Source: Watersipora subatra
Lineage: Eukaryota > Bryozoa > Gymnolaemata > Cheilostomatida > Watersiporidae
Direction of reading: 5' to 3'
Assembly: GCF_963576615.1 (NCBI RefSeq)
Contig: NC_088708.1
Span: forward strand, 52,811,196 to 52,875,195
DNA length: 64,000 nucleotides
Shown here: piece by piece, positions 47,725 to 61,820 of the stretch
How the letters are laid out: every line of letters begins with the position of its first letter
Position numbering within the stretch: the stretch's first letter is position 1
Translations under genes and position numbers: made by a program
The notes under the pieces: generated by a model
The model's database searches: none
Told to the model about the DNA's origin: nothing
What the model saw: only the letters and a program-made list of their open reading frames with translations

Positions 47725-50700
47725 TTCAATAATTTACTTTTTTATACTGCCACTCAGGAAGCCATATTTTAATATAATTGATCACTTTATCACTTTATTG
47801 AGTACCTTTAAAATGAAACATTTACTAGTGTATTTGTTATCTTACGTAATCTTCCCGTTTAAACAGAAAAAATATTGTTTTTATTGCAAAAAAGTCGGCA
47901 GTACAGCTCTATAGATGTGTCATTGAAAGGCTAAGTCTACCGAATTATAGATGAAACATCTATGACTTTAAGGGAGATCTTACCACTCTTTATTGAAAAA
48001 GTTTAAAAGGAAGAAAAACAAGTGACCGATAAAATATTGTTAATGGAGGTGGAAGCTTACTCTGATCATCCTTGACAGCAAACTTTCCATATAACTAGAC
48101 GCTGCCTTATCGGTAGTTCACCTGCAGATAAAAAAGACATATAAGTTGAGAGTCATTATCGAACAAAAATATTTTGCAATGATAAGCCGGTAAAGAAAAA
48201 TATTTGCTTGTTACAATGCAAGCCACGCTATTCTTGTCATTCATGATAAGAGATAAGGTAGCAGAAGACGTTAGGTACTGCTCAGTATCGTCTCTACCCG
48301 ACCTGCCTGACTACATTGAGATATTTGAGCCAATGGTCCGATGATAAGAGCTGACTAAAGCAAAAGAATCTTAACGCCTGCACGAGCTGATAAAGGCCAA
48401 TTATTCTATTTGGAAAACGAAATACAACAGCTTCTTTAATGCTCTGTACTCAATCACCTTAATTTTTTCTTAAAAAAACACGACTACAATGAGCTGCTAC
48501 TCCTAGTTAAAATTCGTAATGAACAAACAGCGCGGCAGTTGACGCTGTAGTACATAACTATGAGGTAAACTGATAGTGGCAATTGCATTTTACCTTCTAT
48601 TAGCAGCATTCGAGTAACTGAAACCAAAATAATGAACAAAGCCGTAGAGAAATACATTGAGATAGGACATAGACAAGTACAGGCGTATAGGATAACATCC
48701 ACAACAATCAGAGTAAACCACAAGTTATTAGCGCAATATCTTATCTGAATAACTAAGCTAACTGATACACTATCATAGGCCTATTGCGACAAACACTGAT
48801 GAAGGACAGGCATTGATGTTATGACACCGGATGAAGCCAAACACCAAGTACGAAGGTACGAGCTCCATAAATACCCTTTTAGACAACTCCCGACCTTTAA
48901 TGTGCCAGACGAATCCTATATCATGGAGTTAAAAGGACATTTTAGGTGAACTGGAGATTTATTTATGAGAAGTTGTCGTTACTAGTGACAAATTAGCGCC
49001 AATCAGTTACGTTCTCATCTGACAGCTATCTCAGTGACTCAAGTGAAGATGACAAGATGTTTTATACATACAAATACAAGAATCCTTTACTGTCGGTGCT
49101 GTTGCTATGGCTTTCGCAGTTATTCATATTATCGCAGTTACTAGGTAATTAGATAGCCGATAGTGAGCACCACTGTTTTCAAAATCGTCAAGGGGCCCAG
49201 CATGTTGATATTCTTCCAAATGCTGTTGCGTTGCTCTGTCTCATTAGCTAATACTGTTAACTAAGTGTGTTGAAAAGACCGATAAACTCGCTGTTTTAAT
49301 AATTTTTTAACGATTAATAAAAATAGAAAAGAATGGTTAAAAATAGGCGGGAATCCAAGATCTAATTGCCTGATGTATCGTCAGGGCACCATTGAAAATG
49401 ATAGTGCATATAAAGCACCATGAAACCAAACAGTAGCATGCATGATCAGCCTTTGTAGCACCTAAAGCAATGGTGTGATGCTCCTTGCTGAACATCATGC
49501 CTCGAAACAACAGATCCGCATAGCATTCCTCACCAGGCTGCTAGTTTTTACAACCGTAGCCAGCCACTCTCACTGGTTGCTTCCATAAAACTGTTGCAAC
49601 TAACTACGGTTTACTGCCCTCCCTACTAAGAATATCGACATATCTAGACAAAAGGTGGAATCGCAGATAGGAATAATTAATCAACTTAATATGACATCAG
49701 ATGGTTTAGCTTTGAAATTGATGACTAAAAGTTACCAAATGAAGCATACCTCAGAAGAACTCTTAAGATATTTTTTAACAACAGTTCCTCGGCTGTACTT
49801 GCATCAACATCAAACAGACTCATAACGAGTGTACAACACTAGTCATTTACTGAGACAGACATAATGCTATGCGCCGCATACATCAACTCATCTCCATTCA
49901 AAGCAATTATAAGGTTCAAAAGAGCCGCAATGATTAACTAGTTGAAAAGATTTGACAAATTTGAATTATAGCGGGTGACAGTATCAACAAATGTCGAGAA
50001 TCTTATTTCAGCATAACAACACAAGCCTTTTAACGTAAGCCTCAGTCAGTGACTCAGCCACAACAAGTGGAGTCAGTGCGAAGATCTTATAGAGAATAAA
50101 GCTGTTTGCCGATTACTGAAATGCAGTAGTCGATATGAGTCATACAATCTCACAAATGTAGAATATCACATGAATATCAATCCTATTAACTCCGGTAGCT
50201 GTTCACATAAACAGCTTATACTTATATGCATCAAAACAAAATGCTAAACATCAGGATGATAAGTATTCCACATTTTGTGAAAACACTAATAAGGGTGCAA
50301 AATGAACAGTAACCATAATGCATGACTAAGTGCTCTGCAAGTGGCTAAACTTCTGTTCAAATATCAATAGCACTACACAATCGCTATGACATGTCACAGA
50401 TGACATTGAGCTTTGAACGCATTTTTTAAAAAATCCTATCCTTCTTTCTAACTTTCTAAGATTCTTTTTAAAATAATCTCACCAAAAAGTGTAAAACCTA
50501 CAATTAAAAACAATGAATGCTTAAGAGAAGTTCACAACTACGCGGTAATCATAACAGACACACGTCTCAGACTCAGCTATCTGAAGAATCTTAGTTGCCA
50601 TAATTAGTTACGGATGCATATTGAGAAACGATAAATTAACAAACAATAATAGACAATTAGAGAGGGTAAATGAAAGGTGAAGATTCATTAGCTTTAATAG

Positions 50701-52000
50701 AATAATTTCGGCTACCTTAAACAATAACTAGTCTAGGGTTACCTATAAGGTGTAGTAACAGACTTTCACATTAGTTAAATAATCATAGCAGCTGTAACAG
50801 TGTTGGTCTGAGGGAGAAATGCTTGTGCTGAATGAACTGATCCTTCAGGAGAAATTCACGCATTCAAGTTATTCCAATTAAGAGCTTTAAGAAAGTTGCT
50901 CTGATATTATTTACTGACTAAACTTCAACATACACAACATGCAAATAATGGGTTCTTATAACTATGAAAACAAATAAAATGACTGTAATCCTGTAACTGG
51001 ATGATATAAACTTTCAGTTTAAAAATACGTGTTCGGAGAGTGTCAATTAGATCATGAAGCAAAACGTTTAAGCGGCTTTAAAAGTGTTGCAATTTTTGTG
51101 AGATTGCACAAAAATGTATTTATAATGTTAGTAATAACAACAGCGTGTTTTGAGAACAGCATACTTAAAGAATGTTTCTCAAAATAGAATGTTAATCTTT
51201 CTTTATCAAGCATAGCATTCTTAAAAAAACATGGTTAGTTAATGATTGTTTCAGATTTTGCAACAAAACTCATCTTAATTTACTGACTCAAATAAAAAAT
51301 GTTATGTAACACACAGAGTAAAAAATATACAAAATGCTATAATGTTATTGTAAGCTCATATATTCATTATAATTGTAAATAGCATAGATTCAGATTAAAC
51401 CCTCATTAGTGTGATAACGTTTTGCATTATTGTCAAAGTTAAAAAAGTTAATAAGAAGGCAGAGACATTATCATTACTTGCTGAAAGATGTTACAGTTTT
51501 AGCAATGCATGCACCTCTTTTGTATGTGGGTGACTCTCGTGCAACTAACCTATATAAGACTTTTGCAACTAGTTTGCTAAACTTAGAAAAGGTGGAAGCA
51601 ATGAACATTGCTATTAGAAATACAATTCTTTAGTTCATTTTTAGCAGAATAGCACCAGTACATGCGTATTTTGTGTACTGCTCTCTTAGCAGTTATTTGA
51701 AAGAGAGAATCGTTTAGCTCAGCTTGGATATAATCAAAATAATATAGTACCCACTTTAGCATGGGCTATTAATCAAAATTGCATTGAGTTAACCCAGTTC
51801 GGTGTACTACTGACGTCTTCGATTACTTTTTTTCCTTAACATAAACAAATCTAACGCAGCTTGGAGCACGACACTACGATGCTTCCAAAACGATTATGTA
51901 AAACTTCATTTTCATCATACCGTCTAGTCATAATGGAATGGATAAAGTAGTGACTCTAAATTACTGTGATATAAAAGACATAAAAAACTCACTTATTGTA
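47725..52000. other. intergenic, no gene seen
   Basis: AT-rich, without convincing exons. A weak exon-like segment on the minus strand at about 48060-48122 (TTTTTATCTGCAG acceptor, ATCAGA|GTAAGC donor) could be a non-coding 5' exon of the MAP3K gene but cannot be joined in frame. Other open frames are short and unrecognised. Confidence 0.4.
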
Positions 52001-52009
52001 GAAGATGTG

Positions 52010-52132
52010 CAAATTATATTTGGTGATAACAGCCCAAATACAAAACCGTATAATTTTTAGATCCTCAAAAGCGATATTTCAGGTCCGTAAGAATTTGCGA
52101 TAACGCACTATTCCATGTTGATAAACAATCTG
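52010..52132 (+). repeat. source copy of a 123-bp perfect duplication
   Basis: The 123 bp here recur without a single difference at 53552-53674, about 1.5 kb away. The segment is ordinary unique-looking sequence with no coding signal. Because its flanks are not TA repeats, this is the more likely original. Confidence 0.85.
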
Positions 52133-53365
52133 GGACCATGAATGTGTACGTTGGAGTGGGTTACAACTGAACCAATGAAAACTTTGCTAACATAAATTGA
52201 CCAATATACATGTGGATAGCAAATGCAAAGTTTATATAAAATCCAAAAGGGAATCGCTGTATCATTCATGGCCGTTCTCATTCTCCTTCATTGTAACGAA
52301 GCGCCATCATAATTTCTATCATTACCCGCTTAGTTACTTATGTATTTATTTAGATAATTCAGAAAAGCAGTTTGTGTGTAATTTTTCTTACTCTTAACTG
52401 ATTTATGCCATTTTCAATATATGTAATATATTACATTGTTACATGATAAATCAACGCTCTTTTCGTTTTTGTATAATTCACGTACTAATGACTGCTCACG
52501 ATTTTAATAACTATTTGTAGCGGAGTTTCCTTGTCTGTTCTGAGTATTATAGCATTTATGACTTTAGACTAAATGTACCAAATGTGCAAATCAGCAAAAA
52601 CTGCAAAATATAAATTGAAACAATGGTGTATTTGCTTTTGCTAAATAATTTTCTCCAAGAAAACTAACAGCCTGACCTAATTTTAATTGGATAGCATAAA
52701 ATATTATGTTATAAATAACTCCTTTTTGATGTGCAATTATTTAAAGACGTATTATCTTGCATGTTTTTAGACGCTTAGGGTGATATTATGTTATTTTGTT
52801 ATCCTTTTTCTTCTAATTGTTGTAGGGTGATAGACGACAGTTATTTGTTTATATGGCGACAGTATCAGGTAAATAAGAATAATCTCCAGCAGTGTTTTTA
52901 TACCACTTCACAAAGCTTTTTTATGTTAGCTTTTATTTTTATATTAACATGTATAGGAATTATAAAACAACATTCTTGTGGCTGAAGAAAATTTTGTAAT
53001 TTGCTCTGTTGCGATTATATAAGTGATGTCCAAGTAATATCCTAGTACTATTACTAAAGCTGTGCCTAAATAACCTTTTTGTTTCAAGTCTGTTCTGTCG
53101 AAAACTTCACCAAGGTCCAATCACCCATGCGTGTAAAATGATATCTATCAAAGAAATAACCTAATGTGCACAATTCCAATCATGAAATAATGATTTGGAA
53201 ATATTAGTTGGATCATTGAGTACCGAAACATTCAACAAGCGACGCAAATGTTCAAGATAGGCTAGGCTATCATCAGTTCTTCACTACTCTCTTCTTTTCT
53301 ATTATGCTATTTAACTGCTCTTATAATTTAAATATATAATAATATATTATTACATATATTTATAA

Positions 53366-54040
<675 letters not shown>

Positions 54041-54591
54041 CAAATACTTCTCACTCTCTCTGTTTGTACGTTGTTTTAAAAATGGTTGCAGTCATCACAA
54101 ACTGTCACTGTTATCATATTACCAGTTTAACCAACACCCACACACAGCTGTGCATTAGATTTGGCTAATATCGTCTGTAACATATCTGTAAGTTTACCTT
54201 ACGTACTTCATGATATGATTGAGTGTCCTCTCATCGTTGCTGATGAAAATATCTCGTGAAAAGTACTGGAAGTGGGAAGTATAACTGGCTAAGATACCTT
54301 ACAATGTGTACAGTGTATTAGTGTTTTGCCAAACCATTTGAAATAAACATTAGAGCCGCTGTATTTGATTCTGGCGTATGATTACTTCAGTAGTTGCATT
54401 ATGTATTGAGATTTTATACATGTTTATTGATCACTGATCTGCTGTTTGCCTGGTTATTTTGTTTACATTCATGTACTTCAGCCATAAAGAAATTTGAATA
54501 GGCAAACCTAGTTAAATTAAAATTATTCGTTACGGAATAAATTATCTTTTTGGGAATACAAAGAAGACAGGTGACCTAGTTTAGAGTTTTC

Positions 54592-57500
54592 ATGAGAATG
54601 GAAGTGTGTAAGTTGCTGGAAAAATTGGTTCAAAATGTTTGTAAATAAGTTGAAAAATTTTCAGCTGAGGTTGGTAGAGCAGATGCTGTCATTTTAGTGC
54701 GGTGCTTCTCAAATAAGGGGGCACCCCTTTTCCTCACCCCCTCTCACAGGGCGGCACGTGGCTCAACCAAGGGGACGCATTTGACCTCAATGAGCATGAT
54801 TTTTTATTTTGATTTTTTACTATTCTAACATCAAGTGCAACTGCGCTTCTACTACTTGAGTGGGCATTGGCACTCTTGCTGTTAGAGCGTGCACAGAAAG
54901 CATTCGCTCTGTGGTATAAGGTTTTGTTTGTACTGGTCATGCGAGCTGTGCACAGAGTAAGAGTCTGAAGTGTTCAATATTTTTTACAGTTAATAAAATT
55001 ATCATTTGTTGTAAATTTGTCCACCTTTCTCTTTTTTTATCATTACATTAATAAGGATATAGTGTTATGCAGAAATGTGCTTACAACAATTTTATAGACA
55101 AATGATACTATTTATCGGCGCAGCGGAGGCACGAAATGTTTTCTTTTCCTTGGGTGGTCATAACAGAAAATAGTTGAAAGTATTGGTTTAGTGTAACTAG
55201 TGATTTATTAATATGTGAAAGTACAGGTAATTTTTTAATACACATATAAAGTATGCAGCTTGGAGGTAATGCAACTGTCGGGGCAGTAATTCACTTGTTC
55301 TGTTTTACAGATAGGATATACAGTGAGCTTCCTGACCAACCCGAGTTGATTACAACTGCATTTAATTTGAACAAGGTAATGTATTATTACTGAATTATTA
55401 CTATTTTGTCAACTGCTTTCTGTCAATATACTCTGTTGCCTTTGGTCCATGACAAAACCTTTTTTTATGTATTAATTGTTAAGATTCGCCTCTGTATTTC
55501 CCATTTTGCAACTACAGTTTGCTGACGGAGGGGTTAAGAAGTTTCCATAAATTATTGGAGCAAAGAGTCATTTTTGGTAATGTTGTCAGTTATCACATAA
55601 CCAACTGTGCAACATGCATGACTTGACATGCATGATTGCAACCATCTCCAAATAAAACCAAGTTTTTTTTCACTAAGTGGATATTTTTATAACTTCAATA
55701 CATGGCATGAAAAGTATTTGCATACTTTTAATCATGATGCGTGTATTATAATATAATAGCAAAAGACGCTGATAGGTAATCATAGTTAGGCATGCTACCC
55801 TAAGTTCCACATATACAAGTGGGGTGGAAGCAGATCACTGCAGCCATGGGATTTGAACTACATTGAACATATCGTTTGATCATCCAAGTCTGCATCATTT
55901 TAATGATATTTTTAGGCAGTTCCAAATGCATTCTGCACTCACTATCTGGAGCAAAATGTGACAGAGAAGAGTGTAATAGTAAGTACAAGTCATTCATAAA
56001 GACGAATTCTTCATAAAGTGATAATTTATAAGCTATGAAGCCAAAGTTTTTATTGTTTCAATTTAAGGAGCATTTATGTAAAATTGATCTATTACACAGA
56101 GCGCAGAAGATTCTGGTGATGTGTTTATGACAATATGAAGTTGGATATGACCATGCTGTGTAAATATATATATATTTTTTTCAAATTAATTGTTTCATTA
56201 CATCAATAACATAATCTTGCACTTATATTATGTGATACGAGAATTCTACGAAAAATATTTTGTTTGTAGAGGAAGTTCTCTGGATCTAAATGAGATTAAA
56301 GTACCCTAAGCATGCTAGCTTGAGTATTTTTAATTCAGATGCGTTATGGGTTATATTTTCCTGAGTCAGTGATGTGGTGCGTGAAGTATTTGCTCTGGCA
56401 TTTATGTCGGCTTTCTAATTTAGAGAAAAGGCGAGCATGACCTCAAGTTCTCACACTTCATCATTGATGGCGGAAAACGTGACAAAAATCTTCCTAAATT
56501 TAATAGAAAACATAAAAAGTTAACATCAAGGCAAATGCGAAAACTGCGAATACATGATGTGCCCAAAACAGGACAAAAGTAAGTAGTCTCTACTTACTTG
56601 TAAAATCATTTTATTGTAAATCCTGTTTAGCGATAGTAACATTGCTGATCGTAACAGTGTCTTTCGTTCTCTTGTTTTAGTGGTAAACATATTAGTCTTT
56701 TGATCAGATTCTACAAAATGTGAATACCATAAAACCTCTGTTTGAACACCATGGCATTCTATTTTTTAATCCTTCTCCTATAGTGGCTTTTTATTAGAGG
56801 TGGTGTTCAAATAAAGGGTGGCGTTGTATTTTTTGATTAGCTCATTAGAATTTTGGGAAGATAAATTTAACCCTTTTACGGACAAAGCAATACTTGGTTA
56901 AATATATTTTAAACTGTCCTTCGCGCAGATCGACAATAATGTCGCCATCCTCAGCATTCTTGCTAACCCGTTTTTCTGATACGTCAAAGTACCAGACCGA
57001 GTTGAACAAGGAACTACTTTAATTATAAAATGTTAGCGTGGTACAGTTCGCCCTCTGGTTATGATGACCCTGTGAAATGGTTTTTGTGCCTTACGATGTA
57101 GAACACGATGATTTTCTACTCTTTCCATGCGCAATTTTTTTTGCCATATGATATCAACAAAGGTTTCTCTCAAAATTCAAATTGGCAGTCGGTGGGCTAA
57201 TTACGTTGGAATAACAAATATACTGATATACTGTTCGCCAAAATCACTCTAACAACGAATGAAAAAGATACGATGCTCGATCTCGCTCAGTTCGGCATTA
57301 TTTGTTATTAGTTATTGGGAAAACGAAACCAGAAACAGATGCGTGATAAATTTTAGCCATGAAAAAGTGTAAGTTCAGTAAGATTTAAAAATACATACTA
57401 AACTTAGCTTTAGGTTTGTGTTTAATAAGCTAAATTCATTTAAGTTAAATTCAACGTTTATGTTATACGTCTGCCTCTAAGGTAAAACTCCCTACAGTAC

Positions 57501-60500
57501 GTACTGCGCATAGTGCATTGTAACGTTACATTTTATTGCAGATCATAACCACTGAATACACTAACGTTAATGTAGGTAACTATAGTTACTAAGGTTAACA
57601 TACTATTTTGTTGCTAATTTTTAATATGTGCAGTACATATATTAACTTTTGATGATTTTTACCAGGGGATGTTTGCATTAAATATTTATTATGGGTTTCT
57701 ATACCCCTTTATACAAAATCTTCGCTTTATGTTGCCAACACTAGAACGAATTAAAATCAAATGGCGAAGGTCTCCTGTACTGTTATTAATTATTTTGTTA
57801 GTGTCGTTTTCAAACCGAAGTAAAGCTTTAGTGTTGGAAAACAGACATTACGTTTTTGATTTTAAAAGACATTTTTAATGTTTTAAAGTTGGAATATCCC
57901 ATAACAATGGCTGCTATTAGATCGTCCAGTATTCCTGAAGAGTATTCTCATCGCTCATCAAAATGCTTTACTTCTTTAGCTCACTTTGTAAACCGCATTA
58001 TGGTCAACGCTGAAGATAATAGATAGGATTTAGACCTCAGTTACTTTGAATCAGAGTGTCGTTCTGATGATTGTGACGATTGATCTTCTCAGGATCGACT
58101 AAAATCGTGGCAACCACTACAGCTACAACGAAAGAATTAATTATTAGTAATGTAACCGAGTCACTATTAGTACTATTTTGTGGACACTTTTTTACTGATC
58201 ACTTTATATTATGGGTTTGTAAAGATCAAAGAATGTCAAAGTGGCGTTCAAATAGAGGTGGCGTTCAATTAAAGGTTTGTGTTGTATTTTTCAACTCTTC
58301 GTCTATTATAGTGGCGTTCTATTAGAGATGGCAGTCAAATAAAGGTGGCAGTCAAATAGAGGTTTTACGGTAAAGGCAAAGGGTATTGTCTTTGGGAGAT
58401 ATTAGGTTTATTTTTTTCACATCAATTAGTTTTCATTTACGCAAAGATTTTGATATTCTAAACTGTTTAAAGTTGTTTAAACTGTTCAACTTTATTTTAA
58501 TACTAAGTTAGTCTTTTACTATCCATCACTAAGGTTAGGCTGTTACTATTGCTAATTGCATAACATCAGTCATAACTTTGCTTCCTGAACAGTGAGTTGA
58601 AATTTTGACTATTATTGTAACTTCCTGGATTGGCAAAGGCATAATATAATAAATAATACATTTTGTGACTAGCTATTAATATATTATGACAAAGGGTTGA
58701 TAAGCGAACATTAACAAGGACAGGTTTTTATTATTAGTATTAATTATTTCTTCAGGTACGACAATTATCTTCAACTCCATCATCTTTGGCTAAGTTACAT
58801 GAAAGAAGTATTGCGGTTTGATCGGTATGTATATTTTTTGATCATTTCTTAGAAAAAGACAACTCCTGATGTAAGAAAATAACTCCTGATTTATTTAGAT
58901 CCGTCAACTACAAACCATTTCATAAACTTTTTTCTTTGACAAATGTGTCTTTTACCTGCTTCAGCTTAATCAATGACTGTTTAATTCACATTTATTGTAT
59001 GTTGAATTCTCTAAATACCCTGAATAGCAACAACACCAAAGCCTTTCAACTGCTAGTGATCATCTCTCTAACAAATGCACATTATTTTTTGTTTAACAAT
59101 CAAGTTGGCGCTAACCACTAGTATCTATAGTACCAGTACTATGCTAATGCTAGCAATAGACTGGTACTAGTACTAATAGAGTGCCAGTACATTGCGAGCA
59201 CTAGCATAATACTAGTACATGTACTAATGCTAAAATTGTATTGATAATACCGTAATACTAGCATTGTAGTAGTACCGTTGATAGCATGGTGTGAATAAAT
59301 GCAATCCTTCGTTTTTTCTATCGTTGTTGGCCATCTTTATGGACAACTTTTATCGTTAAAAACACGAAGCTTCTGCAATTAATTATTGCAAACAATGCTT
59401 TTGTTTGCAAATTTTTATTTTAGTATTAAAACAACATCGAAAAATACTATTAATCAAGAGAATGACGATCGTTTTCTACAAAGTTGGCGGCCTTTTCGTG
59501 GACAAGCGCATGTGCAAACAAGGTGATGACGTCAAAAACAATGATACCTTACCGTAGAAACACCTGCAGGCTTGGCAATGGGAAGGATCGGTGGTAGAGT
59601 GAATGATAGAGATACTTTGTGTAAATTTCGCTACCCGACACTAATATAATTTAAATTAACTTACAACATATGTTACATTTAATTTTGACTAGCTTTTTTA
59701 TGTTTGCTTACAAAACTGTAATGGTGCAAGAAATTGCGTACATCACATGTCAGAAATTATTTCCCATGTAAATACAAATATGTGCTCCTAATTTATGTCA
59801 TACATTAAAAAATTCATATGTATGTACATGTAGAGGTGATTGTAACACGAGATCTGACTGTAGTTATCATCTTTGTTCACACCAAAACTGATGACCACCT
59901 ATTTTTTGTGTTGATGTTCATTTTAAAGCAAATTGAGTTGTGCCTGTAAGTTGTGCCTGTAAGTTGCTGTTTACATACCCTTGATTTGCTTACCCAGAAT
60001 GTTATTGTTTCTTTAATCCGATATTATGGTATAAATGCTAAATGTAAATGTATGTAAATGACCGAAAAATAGTTTGATGAGTTTTTGACCTGTGCCTGCA
60101 GATCAACATTCAGTACGACTAATAAAGGCACAAGAGAGATCTTGCTAAGGGCAGACTACCACGGGTGTCTCATCACAGTGCTCCAGTCCAAGTGTCCTAC
60201 ATACGTTGGCAAGTCTGGTATAGTCATACAAGACACACGAGAGGTCTTCAAGATAATTGACACAGCCAATATGGTCAAGGGTATGTCGAGAGTGCGTGTA
60301 TGTGAATTGAAACTGTAGAGTGGTATTAGCTGGTGTATACTAGAGTAGGTTTACTACAAAGCACAATAATTGTTTTAATTTTGGTGTAAGTCATGTGTAA
60401 GTCTTTTATTTAAATCCCTAGTTATGAACTTTAATATAACTAGTAATTAACTGGTATACTAATCTCAATGGAATTAAATAAAATATGCATAAGCATAGGC

Positions 60501-61820
60501 ATTATGTGCATATTTTATGCATAAGCATAAAATGGCCTGCAGACTACGTTATTAGTGTCCAATGCGCACTTCCTGATCCGAATCGGACTCACGAAAAGCG
60601 GTTACAAATGATCTAATTGTCTTGAACATTGTACTGTCATATGAGTATCGTTGTCAGTTGAGTTGTACATCTTTCGATCGTTTTAATCTTTTGATTAAAA
60701 CATTGTCGATAATATAGGAGTGCTTTAGGTAAATTCATGAGTGTCGCCATTATACAAGCAATTAGTTAACAAATGGGAGATGTGAGCAATGAGTTTTCAC
60801 GATTGAGGCTCATTGGTAAATTATTACTAACAAGTTTACAAAAAGTTTGCTGTATGCTATTTCTATTCTGACTGATTGTTGAGGATACATTGTGTTAAGG
60901 GAAAACAATGTCTGTATTAAAAGAGGAATATCTGATGACAGTGTCTATGTATTTGATGCTGGTCAGTTTTCTATTGCAAAATTTTGTAAAGATTTGTTCA
61001 TGATAAAGTAGAGCTTCACATACTTGATCTTCATTAGATTACTTCAGTATCACACAATTTCATGACAGCATGTTACAGTTTCATGACAGCATGTTACAGT
61101 TTCATGACAGCATGTTGCAGTTTCATTTCAGAAAACACTTCGCTATCTTGGATGGCAATCCTTAGTGATGTACTGTTTCATACTTGTATAATTGATTTAC
61201 TCACAGATCCACATGACTACATTATATATTTGTTGATTTTGAAAACATCATACATATAGTAGATATAACATATTGATAAAAAGTCCTGTAGCTAGAAATA
61301 TAAAAGTTGGCTATTGCCATTTAAGCTACTCAAAAAATTTGCTTTACTAAATGGATTAGCCAGCATTTAGCGATTTGTTACTAGATTAATAGTTGATTGA
61401 AAGTAATTAATTTCCTCCATATTTCCTAAATTTAAATTAATATCTATGCACTGTCCTAAATGAAAGTCTACAAAAATTTTTTAAAACATTCCCACATAGC
61501 ATGAGTAGAGATTATACAGATTCTATCAATGAGAATTACCAGAACAAGCTTGGTAATAGCTGGAAAACTCTCAAATCTATATTTTTTACAAAGTTGTATC
61601 ATTTTAACAAAGTGATGAGAAACCAAGTGCAGAATCATCATGAAATGTTTGCTTACACTGAGACACAATGATTGTTGTAGTTATACCCAAGAAGAGCTGT
61701 ATATTTACATTTAAACTGGGCAGCTATGAGGTTAAAATATATGGACAGAACTTCAACTACAGACCAATGGATCGTGTGTCCAAGAAGTTTAAGGTGAAGT
61801 GTGCTACGCTTGACCTCTGA
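54592..61820 (+). CDS. POP4: RNase P/MRP protein subunit p29 (POP4/Rpp29), 7 exons
   Basis: Exons 54592-54607, 55311-55375, 55916-55978, 56424-56578, 58756-58824, 60102-60280 and 61681-61820 join with matching phases to 228 aa (human 220). Rpp29 binds the RNA of RNase P (tRNA 5' maturation) and RNase MRP (pre-rRNA cleavage) in the nucleus. Residues 60-95 are the basic Lys/Arg-rich segment (KRDKNLPKFNRKHKK; SRQMRKLRIHDVP). About 101-121 is LQLHHLWLSYMKEVL, matching the human LFLPLHELW region. Residues 124-228 are the Sm-like fold core: LRADYHGCLITV, SKCPTYVGKSGIVIQDT, VFKII, VIPKKSCIF, VKIYGQNF, KKFKVKCATLDL to the stop. Exon 1 (MRMEV plus one base, donor T|GTAAGT) is inferred; it aligns with the human MKSVIY start. 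Possible poly(A) signal ATTAAA at 62051. Confidence 0.93.
54700..55185 (+). mobile_element. hAT-type MITE, 486 bp, 8-bp target duplication, filling POP4 intron 1
   Basis: The left end is CGGTGCTTCTCAAATAAGGG. The right end, reverse-complemented, is CAATACTTTCAACTATT. These are decayed forms of the hAT CAGTG.TTCTCAA terminus. Eight bases flank each side: TTTTAGTG (54692-54699) and GTTTAGTG (55186-55193), 7 of 8 identical, as expected for hAT. GC-rich subterminal text (GGGGGCACCCC; GGCACGAAATGTTTTC) is typical of such MITEs. It makes up about 70% of the 703-bp intron 1. Confidence 0.78.
56727..58370. mobile_element. mariner-type inverted-repeat element in POP4 intron 4, with a nested insertion
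   Basis: TA flanks both ends (56725-56726, 58371-58372). The left end is CCATAAAACCTCTGTTTGAA. The right end, reverse-complemented, is CCGTAAAACCTCTATTTGAC. Subterminal arrays of GTGGCGTTCAAATAGAGG-like units occur at both ends (56795-56835 and 58228-58360). The middle is foreign sequence that begins with a piggyBac-type TTAA|CCCTTTT at 56867. The composite covers most of intron 4 (56579-58755). Confidence 0.72.
56871..58140 (+). mobile_element. piggyBac-like remnant nested in the mariner-type element
   Basis: It starts TTAA|CCCTTTTACGGACAAAGC at 56867, and a subterminal GACAATAATGTCGCC matches the piggyBac MITE at 38241. From an ATG at 57907 there is a broken frame with an acidic stretch (DLDLSYFESECRSDDCDD) between stop codons, which resembles the N-terminal region of piggyBac transposases. 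This assignment is inference. No right terminus was found, so the end coordinate is approximate. Confidence 0.4.
59120..59275. repeat. degenerate CTAGTACT-type simple repeat in POP4 intron 5
   Basis: About 155 bp made of imperfect ACTAGTACT, CCAGTACTA and GCTAGCA units. It directly precedes the MITE copy at 59288. No coding signal. Confidence 0.55.
59288..59550 (+). mobile_element. MITE with CGTTTTTTTGACGTCAT termini, copy 2
   Basis: The whole length is collinear with the element at 42887-43173 in opposite orientation. Shared blocks include TCCTTCGTTTTTTC, GTTAAAAACACGAAGCTT, ATGCTTTTGTTTGCAA, ACGATCGTTTTCTACAAA and GATGACGTCAAAAA. It lies in POP4 intron 5, on the sense strand of the gene. 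Confidence 0.7.
61058..61120. repeat. 21-bp tandem repeat, three copies
   Basis: The unit TTTCATGACAGCATGTTACAG is repeated three times with one change. It lies in POP4 intron 6. Confidence 0.85.

Noticed and set aside
48060-48122. Coding first exon of MAP3K on the minus strand
   Set aside because: It has an acceptor- and donor-like context and an ATG, but the phase does not match the 31550-31447 exon; at most a non-coding 5' exon.
58684-58700. Right end of the piggyBac-like element (AAAGGGTTGA)
   Set aside because: It lies outside the enclosing mariner-type element, the flank is TTGA instead of TTAA and the match ends after CCCTTT.
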